Part shown: positions 44,749-55,979 of the stretch, in pieces | Numbering within the stretch: position 1 is the stretch's first letter | How the letters are laid out: the number at the start of each line of letters is the position of its first letter | From: Armigeres subalbatus | Taxonomy: Eukaryota; Arthropoda; Insecta; Diptera; Culicidae | NCBI RefSeq assembly: GCF_024139115.2 | Contig: NC_085139.1 | Span: forward strand, 8,155,533 to 8,219,532 | Length of the DNA: 64,000 nucleotides | Direction: 5' to 3' | Notes under the pieces: generated by a model | What the model saw: the letters and a program-made list of their open reading frames with translations, nothing else | Told to the model about the DNA's origin: nothing | Database searches by the model: none | Translations under genes and position numbers: made by a program

Positions 44749-46168
44749 ACTCGAATAAAAAATGCATCTGCCCTCAGAGCGGGTTGCATGTCGTATTAGT
44801 TCGCGAGAATGACGGGTTATGGTCTTGGTTCAAACGATTGAGTAAGGACTGTATGGAAAATAAGTTATCCACATTATTTTATTCGAGTAAAACCGGATAA
44901 ATTTTAAAAATTTATTAAGATTTGTCTAGCGATATATGTTAATTCTGCTTGTTAAGTTTTATGAAAAAATATAATACTGAATAAATATTGCACTATTCCA
45001 TCATTTATTCAAGCACGGTATAAAATTGCACGAATCACGAATCGGTATAAAATTGCCTCGTTTTATAACATGATTACTTTCTGGTCCACATTCCACTTGA
45101 TTTTGATTTTCTTCTTTTTCTAACAGGGTAGTGAACGTGTATTATTCCCCAAGCTTGTTGACAATGAGTTTTTACCTTTGCGGGGTGAATAGCGAAATGC
45201 TTGGTCAAATTATCCATCTCGATGCCATTTTTACGGAGCCATGTGTCCAAAAATAGAATTTTAATATCACTTTCAATTTGCGATACATCGGAAACATCAA
45301 ATATTCAACAATCAAACTAATTTTGATTTGATACTTAACATATGAATACATCGAATGCAGGGTAAAACAAACCAATACCTTCATGAGCTTCTGAGCAGTA
45401 ACACTTTGAAAGTGGATAACTTTTTTTCGATACAGTCCTTAGAAGGTTGCACTTGGTGATGGTTTGATGTAGAATGAAGTCAATGTGAGAATACTGGGTA
45501 AAGATTGAAAAGCAAACCTACATATAGTTCGGTAGCTAAAGTTGAGACAGTTCCTACAATGTTTCTTCGAGCGGTATTACTTGCATAAGATAGTGATGTG
45601 TAAGCGCTCTGACTATCAGTTCGCCATGGTGGTGGAGCTCTTTTAAGCCTTCTCTTTTAAAATGCCCAACTCTAGAATTTCTTCACGATTTTTTTTTCTG
45701 GAGAAATTCAAGGAAGATATTCTGAATTAAATTTCGGAAGATGTATTTAGGAAATCCAGAATGAGTTTTCGGAGGTACATATTCTCGGAAAACATTTTTG
45801 ATGGTATACCTGCAAAGTTCTTGAAAGAATTTCAGAAAAATTTCTAGAGAAAAATTCTGGTTTGAGGCCTCCCAGGCACTCCATTGTAAGTCATACATAC
45901 GTCTTCCATCATCTTCATCCAGCTCATTCTTTCGGCTGGATTCCAGCTCTTTTTGGCAATTATATATAGAACTGGTCATATTTGTCGATTTAATGATTCG
46001 TTTATCAGCCCGTATGAACAGGGCTCTTCAATATAATTCGATTGTATGAGATTTGTGCAAATAATGTAACAAGAACTATCATAAGGCCTCCAATACCTCT
46101 GGAAGATTGTGATGACGTTGCTCTAAATAAATGAAATTTTTATTTGAACCTACTGTAATCCAACATGT
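44749..46168. other. AT-rich intergenic DNA with a small GAATTYC block
   Basis: About 45690-45850 holds the degenerate GAATTYC repeats in reverse orientation. The rest shows no recognised feature. Confidence 0.35.
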
Positions 46169-46172
46169 CCAT

Positions 46173-46467
46173 GAGTAATTCTCGCTGAAACCGGGCCACT
46201 ATTTGCATGAGGTTCTTAAAAATGCCTAAATTTATATTCTCTCGAAAGCTTTCGGCGAGTATATTAAGGATCCGAGTTAAATTCTCCAGAAAGATGAAGT
46301 TATAAAATTATAAATAAAAAATGATTTCGTGTATAACTAACGAGGGGATTCTGAAGAATTTGACTCGGATCCTTAATATACTTGCCGAAAGCTTTCGAAA
46401 GAATATAAATTTAGGCATTTTTAAGAACCTCGTGCAAATAGTGGCCCGGTTTCAGCGAGAATTACTC
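46173..46467. mobile_element. Palindromic MITE with CCAT duplication
   Basis: The 295-bp element has arms of about 105 bases that pair almost throughout (GAGTAATTCTCGCTG..., AAAGCTTTCGGCGAGTATAT, GGATCCGAGT). The direct repeat CCAT lies outside both ends (46169-46172, 46468-46471). There is no coding capacity; the fold would be a long hairpin. Confidence 0.85.
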
Positions 46468-46471
46468 CCAT

Positions 46472-46858
46472 ATAAGTCCCTACAGCCCCTGTGAATGCTT
46501 CACCAGTCAAAAAAGTCCAACGCAGATGTACGCAGAGTCTCCAAAATTATCCGGAAGCTGAGTTCAATTGATCTACCAGGTCAACTACGCCTGACATCAA
46601 ACCGATAACATCGTGTCCTTAATACAACCTTCTACTTTTTTCCCAATGCGCCTTTTCCAATAACTAACTGCATCCAGACGCTTTGATCGGGATCGGGATC
46701 GGGATTCCGCAGTGAGCGGACCAATCCTGAATTTGGTTATGAAATGTTAGCTATTCAAAATACGTATTATTGATACGTATTATTAATACGGTTTTTTGTT
46801 CCAACCGAACCGCATCGCTTTATACCAAAGTTCCGAACACTTCGTTTAAAATATAGCT
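46472..46858. other. Intergenic DNA, nothing recognised
   Basis: A short (GGGATC)n run lies near 46688-46702. No gene or element terminus is supported. Confidence 0.35.
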
Positions 46859-46871
46859 TTATGCCACATGA

Positions 46872-47407
46872 TCTGGAAATCGTACGTACTTTGGACTCCG
46901 TAAGACGCTCCGATCGAATAGAGTTCTCCGCCGTACCAAACTGACAATCTACAAAACGCTCATTAGACCGGTAGTCCTCTACGGACACGAGACCTGGACG
47001 ATGCTCGTGAAGGACCAACGCGCACTTGGAGTTTTCGAAAGGAAAGTGCTGCGTACCATCTATGGTGGGGTGCAGATGGCGAACGGTACGTGGAGGAGGC
47101 GAATGAACCACGAGTTGCATCAGCTGTTGGGAGAACCATCCATCGTTCACACCGCGAAAATCGGACGACTGCGGTGGGCCGGGCACGTAGCCAGAATGTC
47201 GGACAGTAACCCGGTGAAAATGGTTCTCGACAACGATCCGACGGGCACAAGAAGGCGAGGTGCGCAGCGGGCAAGATGGATCGATCAGGTGGAAGATGAC
47301 CCTCCGTAGACTGCGTGGTTGGCGACGTGTAGTCATGGGGCGAGCCGAATGGAGAAGACTCTTATATACCGCACAGGCCACTTCGGCCTTAGTCTGAATA
47401 AATAAAA
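46872..47407 (+). pseudogene. 5'-truncated LINE ORF2 C-terminus with 13-bp target duplication
   Basis: The insert is flanked by the direct repeat TTATGCCACATGA at 46859-46871 and 47408-47420. It encodes the C-terminal region of a non-LTR ORF2: LIRPVVLYGHETWTMLVK in broken frames, then GVFERKVLRTIYGGVQ, WRRRMNHELHQLLGEPS and GRLRWAGHVARMSD. It ends in a 3' UTR and a TGAATAAATAAAA tail. It is a close relative of the 3' part of the element at 47770-51066 but a separate insertion. Confidence 0.82.
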
Positions 47408-47420
47408 TTATGCCACATGA

Positions 47421-47769
47421 AACCGACTATCGTAGTGAGAGAAAATTGACAGATGAGGAAGCGAATTGAACCGAAAGGTACGGTTAATTATGTTTGTTTA
47501 TGATCTCGGTATTCCAGGACCGAGAAAGCTCGGTAAATCTGATTCGTAGACCCGAACATTCTTTTAACAAAGCCAACCTGACGTTTATAACTGTAGAACC
47601 TCGGGGAAAAACAATGTGGTGTTAGCCAGCCCTTATGTACTGTTTTCATTTAGTTTCAAACAGTTTCTACAAACGCTATCGGAATTTAATATTCGAATAT
47701 ATTATTACAAGGCAAATGGCACGGCAAATGCTGGGTAAAGCGTACCATTGGTACTTCGCGTACCTAAAG
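47421..47769. other. Short intergenic stretch, nothing recognised
   Basis: AT-rich DNA between two LINE insertions; no feature could be supported. Confidence 0.3.
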
Positions 47770-48229
47770 GAATAAAATAGACCCCATCTCGCGGTCCTTA
47801 CCCAGCAACTCCTATCCCTACCTCCCCGTGGTGCTGGCCGGGATACGAGCAACCTTAGGGAAGATCGGGTAACCAACCCCGGTGGGAACTATGGTCGTAT
47901 GCTGACAGGGAAGGGGGGGGTTTGCTCCTCTCCGGAGGTGCAAATCTTATTGAGCGTCTGTTCTCCATGTCAGGATCGGCTCACAACAGCGTCTGTTCTC
48001 CATGTTAGGGGCGGCTGATCATCGTCCGAGCACCAGCGAGAGACTCTAAGTGAAACTGTGCACCATGGTCCACCGGAAATAAGGAGGAATGGTCCTCCGG
48101 AAATTTAGGGGGTTTGGTGTCAGGCCCTGCAAGCCAGCAAAAAAAAAACATAAGCAACGAACAATCAACAAGAGAGTACGGACCGGAACCATCGGCGAAG
48201 ACCACTGCGACGAAAAGGGACTAGCGATT

Positions 48230-49268
48230 GAAAACTCGGTTCGTGGAACTGCAAATCTCTCAACTTCATCGGGAGCACACGCATACTCGCCGATGTGTTC
48301 AAGTACCGTGGATTCGGCATCGAAGCGCTGCAGGAGGTTTGTTGGAAGGGATCAATGGTGCGAACGTTTAGAGGTAATCATACAATCTACCAGAGCTGCG
48401 GCAACACACGCACCAGCTGGGAACAGCTTTCATAGTGATGGGCGATATGCAAAGGCGCTTGATCGGGTAGTGGCCGATCAATGAAAGAATGTGCAGGTTG
48501 AGGATCAAAGGCCGGTTCTTCAACTTCAGCATAATCAACGTCCATAGCCCGCACTCCGGAAGCACTGATGATGAGAAGGACGCATTTTACGCGCAGCTGG
48601 AACGTGAGTACGGCAGCTGCCCAAGCCACGACGTCAAAATCATCATAAGAGATTTGAACGCTCAGGTTGGCCAAGAGGAGGAGTTTATACCGACTATTGG
48701 GAAGTTCAGCGCTCACCGGCTGACGAACGAAAACGGCCTACGACTAATTGATTTCGCCGCCTCCAAGAATATGGCCATTCGCAGCACCTACTTCCAACAC
48801 AGACTCCCGTATCGGTACACCTGGAGATCACCACTGCAGACAGAATTACAAATCGACCACGTTCTGATTGATGGACGGCACGTCTCCGACATTATCGACG
48901 TCAGGACATATCGTGGCGCTAACATCGACTCTGACCACTATCTGGTGATGGTTAAACTGCGCCCAAAACTATCCGTCATCAACAATGTTCGGTACCGACG
49001 ACCGCCGCGGTACGACCTAGAGCGACTGAAGCAACCTGATGTCGCCACTGCATACGCGCAGCATCTCGACTCAGCGTTGCCGGAAGAGGGTGAGCTCGAT
49101 GGGGCCCCTCTTGAGGACTGCTGGAATACAGTCAAAGTAGCCATTAACGACGCAGTGGAGAACAACGTCGGGTATATGGGACGAAGTCGACGGAACGACT
49201 GGTTCGGCGAAGAGTGCAGACAGATTCGCGCTGCAGCAAGGTACCCGGCAGAACGTGGAACGTTATAG
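48230..49268 (+). pseudogene. APE-type endonuclease domain of the RTE-like LINE
   Basis: The N-terminal part is split by frame changes (NTRTSWEQL, then RLRIKGRFFNFSIINVHSPH). The 48489-49268 frame holds SFIIRDLNAQVGQEEE-type sequence (a GDLNAQ motif with Gly replaced by Arg), LIDFAASKNMAIRSTYFQHR, TELQIDHVLIDGRHVSDI and IDSDHYLVMVKLR, the C-terminal SDH motif. The changed Gly, the broken 5' part and a frameshift at about 49255 indicate loss of function. Confidence 0.72.
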
Positions 49269-51054
49269 ACGGAAGCGGAGACAGCAGACCCGCCTTTTTC
49301 AGGAGAAGAAACGCCGCCTGGAAGAAGCGGAGTGCGAGGAGATGAAACAGCTGTGCCGTTCTCAAGAAACACGCAAGTTCTATCAGAAGCTCAACGCATC
49401 CCGCAAAGGCTTCGTGCCGCGAGCCGAAATGTGCAGGGATAAGGATGGGAGCATCTTGACGGACGAACATGTGGTGATCGAAAGGTGGAAGCAGCACTAC
49501 GAGGAACATTTGAATGGCGCTGAGAGTACAGGCAGTGAAAGTCAAGGCAGCGGAGGAGATGACTACGTCAGTTCAGCGGACGATGGAAGCCAACCAGCCC
49601 CACCTTGAGGGAAGTTAAGGATGCCATCCAACAGCTAAAGACCAATAAAGCAGCTGGTAAGGATGGTATCGGAGCTGAGCTCATCAAGATGGGCCCGGAA
49701 AAGCTAGCCACTTGCCTACACAAACTGATAGTCAGAATCTGGGAATCTGAACAGCTACCGGAGGAGTGGAAGGAAGGGGTTATATGCCCCATCTACAAGA
49801 AAGGCGACAAGCTGGAGTGTGAGAACTTTCGAGCGATCACCATCCTTGATGCCGCCTACAAAGTGATGTCCCAGATCATCTTCCGTCGTCTTTCACCATT
49901 AGTGAATGAGTTAGTGGGAAGTTATCAAGCCAATTTCGTTGACGGTCGCTCGACAATGGACCAGATATTTATTGTACGGCAAGTCCTTCAAAAATGCCGT
50001 GAATACCAGGTCCCAACGCACCATCTGTTCGTTGACTGCAAGGCGGCATACGACAGTATACACCGCGAGGAGCTATGGAAAATAATGGACGAGAACAGTT
50101 TCCCTGGGAATCTTACCAGACTGATCAAAGCCACGGTGGATGGTGTGCAAAACTGTATGTGAAGATTTCGGGCGAACACTCCAGTTCGTTCGAATCATGC
50201 CGGGAACTAAGGTGATGGACTTTCGTGCCTGTTGTTCAATATTGCGCTAGAAGGTGTCATGCGGAGGGCCGGGTGTAACAGCCGAGGTACGATTTTCAAC
50301 AGATCCAGTCAATTTATTTGTTGCGCGGATGACATGGGCATTGTCGGCCGAACATTTGCAAATGTGGCAGAACTGTGGCCTGAAACGTGAAGCAACAAAA
50401 GTTGCACTGGTGGTGAATGCGTCAAAGACAAAGTACTTGCTTGTGGGCGATACCGAGCGCGATAGGGCCCGCCTGGGAAGCAGTGTTACGATAGACGGGG
50501 ATACCTTCGAGGTGGTCGAGGAATTCGTCTACCTTGGATCCTTGCTAACGGATGATAACAATATTAGTCGTGAAATACGAATACGCATCATCTGTGGAAG
50601 TTGGCCCTACTACGGGCTCCAGAAGAAACTGCGGTCAAAAAAGATTCGCCATCACACCAAATGTGTCATGTACAAAACGCTAATAAGACCGGTTGTCATC
50701 TACGGACATGAAACATGGACAATGCTCGAGGAGGACTTGCAAGCACTCGGAGTATTCGAGAGACGGGTGCTTAGGACCATCTTTAGCGGTGTGCAAGAAG
50801 AGAGTGTGTGGCAGCGAAGAATGAACCAGGAGCTCGCCCAGCTCTACGGCGAACCCAGTATCCAGAAGGTAGCTAAAGCCGGAAGGGTACGATGGGCAGG
50901 GCATGTTGCAGAATGCCGGACATCAACAGCGGTGGGCAGACCAGGTGCAAAACGACTTGGCGAGCGTGGGCGCATTCGAGGATGGAGAGATGCGGCCTCG
51001 AACCGTGTATTGTGGCGTCAAATTGTCGATTCAGTGTTATCTGTTCAGATGTGA
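49255..51054 (+). pseudogene. Reverse transcriptase and C-terminus of the RTE-like LINE
   Basis: Frame 49255-49608 encodes the charged linker. Frame 49605-50162 encodes the RT entry and core: LKTNKAAGKDGIGAELIKMG, VICPIYKKGDKLECENFRAI, VDGRSTMDQIFIVRQVLQ and HHLFVDCKAAYDSIHREEL. After a stop at 50160-50162 the catalytic box lies in broken frames near 50330 (CADD-like). The C-terminal part (50254-51054) has EEFVYLGSLLTDDNNIS, YKTLIRPVVIYGHETWTMLE, GVFERRVLRTI and GRVRWAGHVAE. Frameshifts near 50160 and 50240 inactivate it. Confidence 0.75.
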
Positions 51055-51192
51055 ACTAAATAAATGAATGAATTACAAGGTAAACATTATTCAATTTGAT
51101 TACAAATCGATCCATTGTATTTGTCTTTCGTTGTCGGTAAAAAACATTCAAATTGCCCAACCAATGTCGATATTGGTCTGCAGAAAAAAACC

Positions 51193-51939
51193 ATATATAC
51201 CATCACAAATATTGCCCTCCGCTCGCTTTCAAATCGACTTCTATAAAAAAACATTCTTCATGCCTGCCGTATCCTAACGGAACTATCAATTCTATACTTT
51301 CGCCTCTAATGCTATCATGAACATGTACGTCCAAGCTTGGAAGATGATATTAGCATTTCCATATCATTGTAAATCGTTTAACTTCACGTAGAAGTAACAC
51401 ACACGAAATCATTAATTTAGTGTACTACCCTCGGTGGGGGCACCCATCAATTCAGCTGTTATTGGTCGACGGTACAGCAGCAGTGCCTTTCTCTGCTTTG
51501 TTCTCTCCGAGGCAGCCAAGTTGGTTGCGACGAGACGGACGCAATGAGAAAACAGAACTGTGCAATACAAATCCTATTCGACTAGATGCTGATATCATAT
51601 TAGAAATTTGGAGACAGTACTCGTCGAAAGAAAATCCTTCCGCACGCGATGGCATATGAGCAAATCAAACCACCTTCCTTTTGCCAGTGGAGATATATCA
51701 GCTTCCACACTGATATTCTTCCCTCCCCCTTCATACGGGAGCTTGGCAGAAGGAAGGTCGTGCGATATATGCCATCACAAATATTGCCCTCCGCTCGCTT
51801 TCAAATCGACTTCTATAAAAAAACATTCTTCATGCCTGCCGTATCCTAACGGAACTATCAATTCTATACTTTCGCCTCTAATGCTATCATGAACATATAC
51901 GTCCAAGTTTGGAAGATGATATTAGCATTTCCATATCAT
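51193..51939 (+). repeat. 175-bp direct duplication, copies 572 bases apart
   Basis: The stretches 51193-51367 and 51765-51939 are almost identical (three substitutions seen), with the same boundaries at an ATATAT start and a CCATATCAT end. The DNA between them is not repeated. They do not begin with TG or end with CA, so an LTR pair is not supported. A recent local duplication or a terminal direct repeat element is possible. Confidence 0.8.
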
Positions 51940-52519
51940 CATATTGGAGGACCAAACTAAATTTGTCTTATGTTATACGTGAGCCATGAGTATTGAATTG
52001 CAGTTCCATATTTAAATAATAAAAAAATGAACTTTAAAAATATTTCAAAGTGTTTTCTTGGCCAAACGTTTTAAAGCATTGTGTTACAAAGGACCGAAGT
52101 TTCTCAATTTTTACAGTTCAGTCGATTCCTTCCGACAACTCTCGGTGAGATCCACAAACCGATTATCGGTTAAAATTATTTCTGACCAACCGAGTAATTA
52201 CGGTAAATTTAACAAATACAAATCAAAGTGAGTTTACCGAGTGATCGGTTGTCTTTTATTAATCGAGCCGACAACCGAGCGATCAGCAGATAAAAACTCG
52301 GTTCAAGTTCAACCGAGTTCGGTCAAATTTTCTATGTGTGAATAATAAATAGTGAAAAATCAGTATTTTCGCATGAATACAAAGGAGCGTTGACTCATTC
52401 TTGATCGAATGGTCCAAAAAAATTAAAAATCCATCGAGAAACGGCTGAGATATTAAAGTTTAAAGTCTATCATATTTTCGTGACGGTCTCCGATTTTCGC
52501 AATCGCAAAGTGTACCCCA
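51940..52519. other. AT-rich intergenic DNA, nothing recognised
   Basis: The region holds repeated ACCGAGT/CTCGGT motifs around 52140-52325 (for example ACCGAGTAATTACGG, ACTCGGTTCAAG). No coding domain is visible. Confidence 0.35.
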
Positions 52520-52748
52520 ATCCAGTTTTCCGCGAGCGGTAATGGCCGCCAGCTTGCCTGCGGGTTAGTCTCTGATTTGACATTTCTGTGGTATATAGAA
52601 GGCTTGAATTCACTGAATCAGCACCTTCTTAAATGCAACATTGGCCAAAATTATCGGAGCGGTGGGTGCAGTTGACCTCCAGAAACGTCAAATCAGAGAC
52701 TGACCCGCAGGCAAGCTGGCGGCCATTACCGTTCGCGGAAAACTGGAT
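52520..52748. mobile_element. MITE with long inverted arms (ATCCAGTTTTCCGCGA)
   Basis: The 229-bp element has arms of about 70 bases that differ at only about three positions, ending at ATCCAGTTTTCCGCG on the left and its inverse on the right. The arms include GGCCGCCAGCTTGCCTGCGG. No clear target duplication is seen. A diverged arm is present at 35490-35532. Confidence 0.8.
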
Positions 52749-53864
52749 ACATAAAATACAGACGTAGTCCTACGTCAAAAACTTAAAGGGTGCATTTTGG
52801 ACCGTTCTCCCATATATTCTTTTCGCTCTCAAGTGCAGACTTATCGGGAGCAACCACTTTCCGATTTTGGTCACCGTCTAGGCCTCCCCCAGACATCACC
52901 TGGAGACCTAGATGACGCTACGATGCCACCGACTGGGCGGCATATATGACCTCCACCTCCGACGCACATTTGCACAAAACGCGCCACAATCTATTATTTG
53001 CTGGGACTCTCTCTGAGCTCCGCTACCAGTTGTGGCCCTCTGAACACAGTATTTATTATTCTTCTCGGGTACTTACAATAGGCTGGGTGTGTGTTCGTGT
53101 GTGGTTGGGCCGGCCGGCGAAGGATTGCGATGGGGGGAAAGATATGATGATGTTCGCTCATCCGCGGTTGGGTCGAGCTTTGTCGGGTGCTTCGGCTTGC
53201 TTCGTGGGTTACCAGTCGGTGTTGCTTGGGATTCGCCTGTCACGCGGTTGATCGACGTGAGAGGGCGACGTCGGAGTCGGAGTGCTACGGAGACTTTCCT
53301 ATGATCATCCTGATAAGGTAAGTATCCTTCAGGTCTACAAAGAAAAGCATATGAAGCCAAGAGGAAATAGTCGAAGGATTTCCCTGATCCGGTCAGTTCG
53401 GCGCAATCCGTTGCCGAAATCTGAGGTAAAGTCAATACGCTTAGTGGCAAACGAAAACTACTACTATGGGACTATACTACTATACTATACTACTCTACTA
53501 TCTATGGGATACCGGCCAGTGTCAGGGACGCGTTTTCGGATGATGCAGTCAGTATCACAGATGAGGAATTATACAGGCACATCTACTACAAACTGCTTAA
53601 CGAGCATCCCGAGGGTAATCGCGGGATAAGATTTTCGCTTGGGCTCGGGCTCAACTTAGATTCTTCCAAGCTTGTAAGTCCCCGCCCCCTCCCAGTGACC
53701 TTCTACCCGGGTTTTAAGTTCCCTTCTAAACTCTAACAATTTATTCCAACAAAGTCAGCTGGCGGGCCTCACACCTCTCTAACATTGTCGCCTAATCTCC
53801 GTCTATCTTCGTCGTTTCTTGCAGCCTTCTATCAAAAGTTTGGTTTTGGAGTGATCCGATATCC
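52749..53864. other. Intergenic DNA with an ACTAT-type simple repeat
   Basis: A short tract of ACTATACT-type repeats lies at 53458-53510. Open frames in 52946-53629 have no recognisable domain. Nothing else is supported. Confidence 0.3.
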
Positions 53865-54229
53865 TTTACGTATACTTATTACGAGAAAGGCAAAAGTGGT
53901 AACCTGGGTTGCAGAATGTGAGACACACTTTTTCGTACTTAGCCTTATCCGATTTGCTTGCAACAAGTTCCATTCGACACGCAATCCTGCCTTATTTTTC
54001 GGAAAAAATGCCCAATCGGCCATTATGTTCCGAAGTTATTGAAAAAACATTGTTTTTTTTCTCCATTTTTCCCCAGGGTTCTCACTGGAAAAAAAATAAG
54101 GCAGTAAAGGCTATATGATCGCTCCAAAAACAAACTTTTTATAGAAGGCCCGGAGACCCATAGTGTTATATACCAATCGACTCAGTTCGACGAATTGAGG
54201 TGATGTCTGTGTGTGTGTGTGTGTGTGTG
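53865..54229 (+). mobile_element. Left part of a (GT)n-containing element, interrupted by an R1-clade LINE
   Basis: From about 54103 the sequence (CAGTAAAGGCTATATGATCG, GGCCCGGAGACCCATAGTG, TCGACTCAGTTCGACGAATT) matches the element starts at 59500 and 59710, and runs into (GT)n at 54206-54229. Upstream, 53865-54100 holds an inverted terminus (ACGAGAAAGGCAAAA) and a diverged 167-bp unit. The right half resumes at 58258. Confidence 0.65.
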
Positions 54230-54277
54230 TTTTTTTTTTTTTTTTATAGAGGAATTAAGGCAAATCTGCATACAGAC

Positions 54278-54670
54278 CAGTATTGGTAAAATCACTCATA
54301 AATCTCAATCAACGAGCGCTCCCGTGCGAACGAAATCGTCTGCGATTTTAAAGGAATGCATCACGCTTGAATTTTTCATGCCAAAACGCATCATTTCACT
54401 CATTTGCCAAAAAATCATTTTGGTTTAAAACGCATTTGAAATCAATTTGGGGGCAATTTATTGCTTATACATAAAAGAGTGTCTAATATTTTATGCGACA
54501 AACGTCAATTCATTGTTTTTAACGAAGGAGAACAAAAGAAAACATACGATGATTCAAATGGATGATTCAATTCATCCATGAGTTTTTAGGAGCTGAGTTG
54601 GGTGCGTTTCAACTCACGCTTGATTTGAATCATCCATGAGTTTTGAGATTTTGAGTTTTTACCAACACTG
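54278..54670. mobile_element. hAT-type MITE inside the R1 3' UTR, 8-bp duplication
   Basis: The left end CAGTATTGGTAAAATCACTC and right end (inverse of CAGTGTTGGTAAAAACTCA) mark a 393-bp element. The direct repeat ATACAGAC flanks it at 54270-54277 and 54671-54678. Size and pattern (nTnnnnAn) fit hAT. There is no coding capacity. It is younger than the LINE it sits in. Confidence 0.88.
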
Positions 54671-54678
54671 ATACAGAC

Positions 54679-55920
54679 ACCTGAAAATATCACTCAGGGA
54701 GTGGGGTTGATGCGGTAGGCAGAAGGCCAGACCGCCGGACCCACTGAACCCACCCAAGTAACAGAAGGTTACTTGAGTTACCCTCTCTTCTAATGCTCAC
54801 TCCCCCCCGGGACTCCCTTTCAGTCTTACTTCCGTGGGGAAAAGCACTACTCAAAGTACTCCTCCCAAAACAACACCTTTCACAGTGCCTCTCTTCGATG
54901 TTTTGTCGTACGTCTGAGCCCTTTGGCTCCCTTATTGGTGCCAGCAAGCACACAAAAAGCGTGGGCCCTTAAGCCCTTTACTTTTTTTCCTTGTGCCATT
55001 CAGCAACGCATCTACTTTCCTTTTTATTTTTAGAGCCATTTAGCTCTCAACGTGCTCGCAAGCTACTCAGATAGTCCCCGGCGGCGGATCTACCCTACTC
55101 CGACGGGGAGTCCCCTGGCGGCGGAAGCTCCCCGATACCGACGACCCGCATTCGTGGATGGCTGTTACATTACCAACACTACACATTCACCTGGTATGCA
55201 TGTTCATAGATCCGCTCAAGTCCTACGCACATTCTCACTTCAACGGGTGACCGGACGGAGTGCCGAGGTCAGGCCAAAGATCCGGGTGAAGATAGCTTCC
55301 GGTTCAACGGTGCCCTGACGACTCGAAGCCGGTTCGCGCGCTACGATCTACTCAACTGGTCCCCAGCGGTAGACCTAGCCTGCTCCGATTAACAGATTTC
55401 CCATCAACTGCGCCTTTTAGCTTCTTGCTTAACCGATGAGCCATTCAGCTCTCACCTTGGTCGCGGACTACTCGGATAGTCCCCGGCGGTGGATCAATCC
55501 CTACTCCGACAGGGAGTTCCCCGACGTCGGAAGCTCCCCGTAACCGACGACCCGTCTCAACGGGTGACCGGGCGAGTGCCGAGGTCAATCCAAAGATTCC
55601 GGGTGGAGATAACTTCCAGTTCAATGGTGCCCCTGACGACCCGAAGCCGGTACATTCGCACGCCACGGTCTACTCAGCTGATCCCCGGCGGTGGACCTAG
55701 CCTACTCCGATAACCGAGTTTCATTTGCCTTGAGCCATTCAGCTCTCATCTTATTCATTGAGCCATTTAGCTCCCGCCTCGATCGCGGTCGCGAACGACT
55801 CGGATAGTCCCCGACGGCGGATCTAACCTACTCCGACGAGAAGTTCCCGAAAGCGGGAGCTCCTCCGAACCCGGCCGTTTCGCCACGTTCTGCGGCTACG
55901 CGCTCGCCGCAAGCTGAATA
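54679..55920 (-). repeat. R1 element 3' UTR with tandem repeats
   Basis: A unit with GAGCCATTYAGCTCTCA, GGATAGTCCCCGGCGG, CTACTCCGAC and CGACGACCCG occurs from about 55032 and 55436, and more diverged from 55732. Each unit spans roughly 300-400 bases with internal half-repeats (CCCCGGCGGTGGA also near 55685). The stretch is GC-rich and non-coding and lies between the ORF2 end and the poly(A) tail. Confidence 0.6.
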
Positions 55921-55979
55921 CAGTTGCGACGCTGTCGTTCCCATCCATTATCGACATATATATTCACGACTTCCACGAC

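Larger units (their letters stand above)
47770..51066 (+). mobile_element. RTE-like non-LTR retrotransposon, near full length, inactive
   Basis: A 5' UTR-like GC-rich stretch (47800-48060) is followed by an endonuclease, an RT and the WAGHVA-type C-terminus, then by an AACTAAATAAATGAATGAA tail. The protein organisation is that of single-ORF APE-type LINEs often annotated as craniofacial-development-protein-2-like. I favour an RTE-like clade but cannot prove it without a tree. Frameshifts and stops occur throughout. Confidence 0.7.

Noticed and set aside
51193..51939. LTR retrotransposon with 175-bp LTRs
   Set aside because: Repeats do not start with TG or end with CA; no primer-binding site, polypurine tract or flanking duplication was found.
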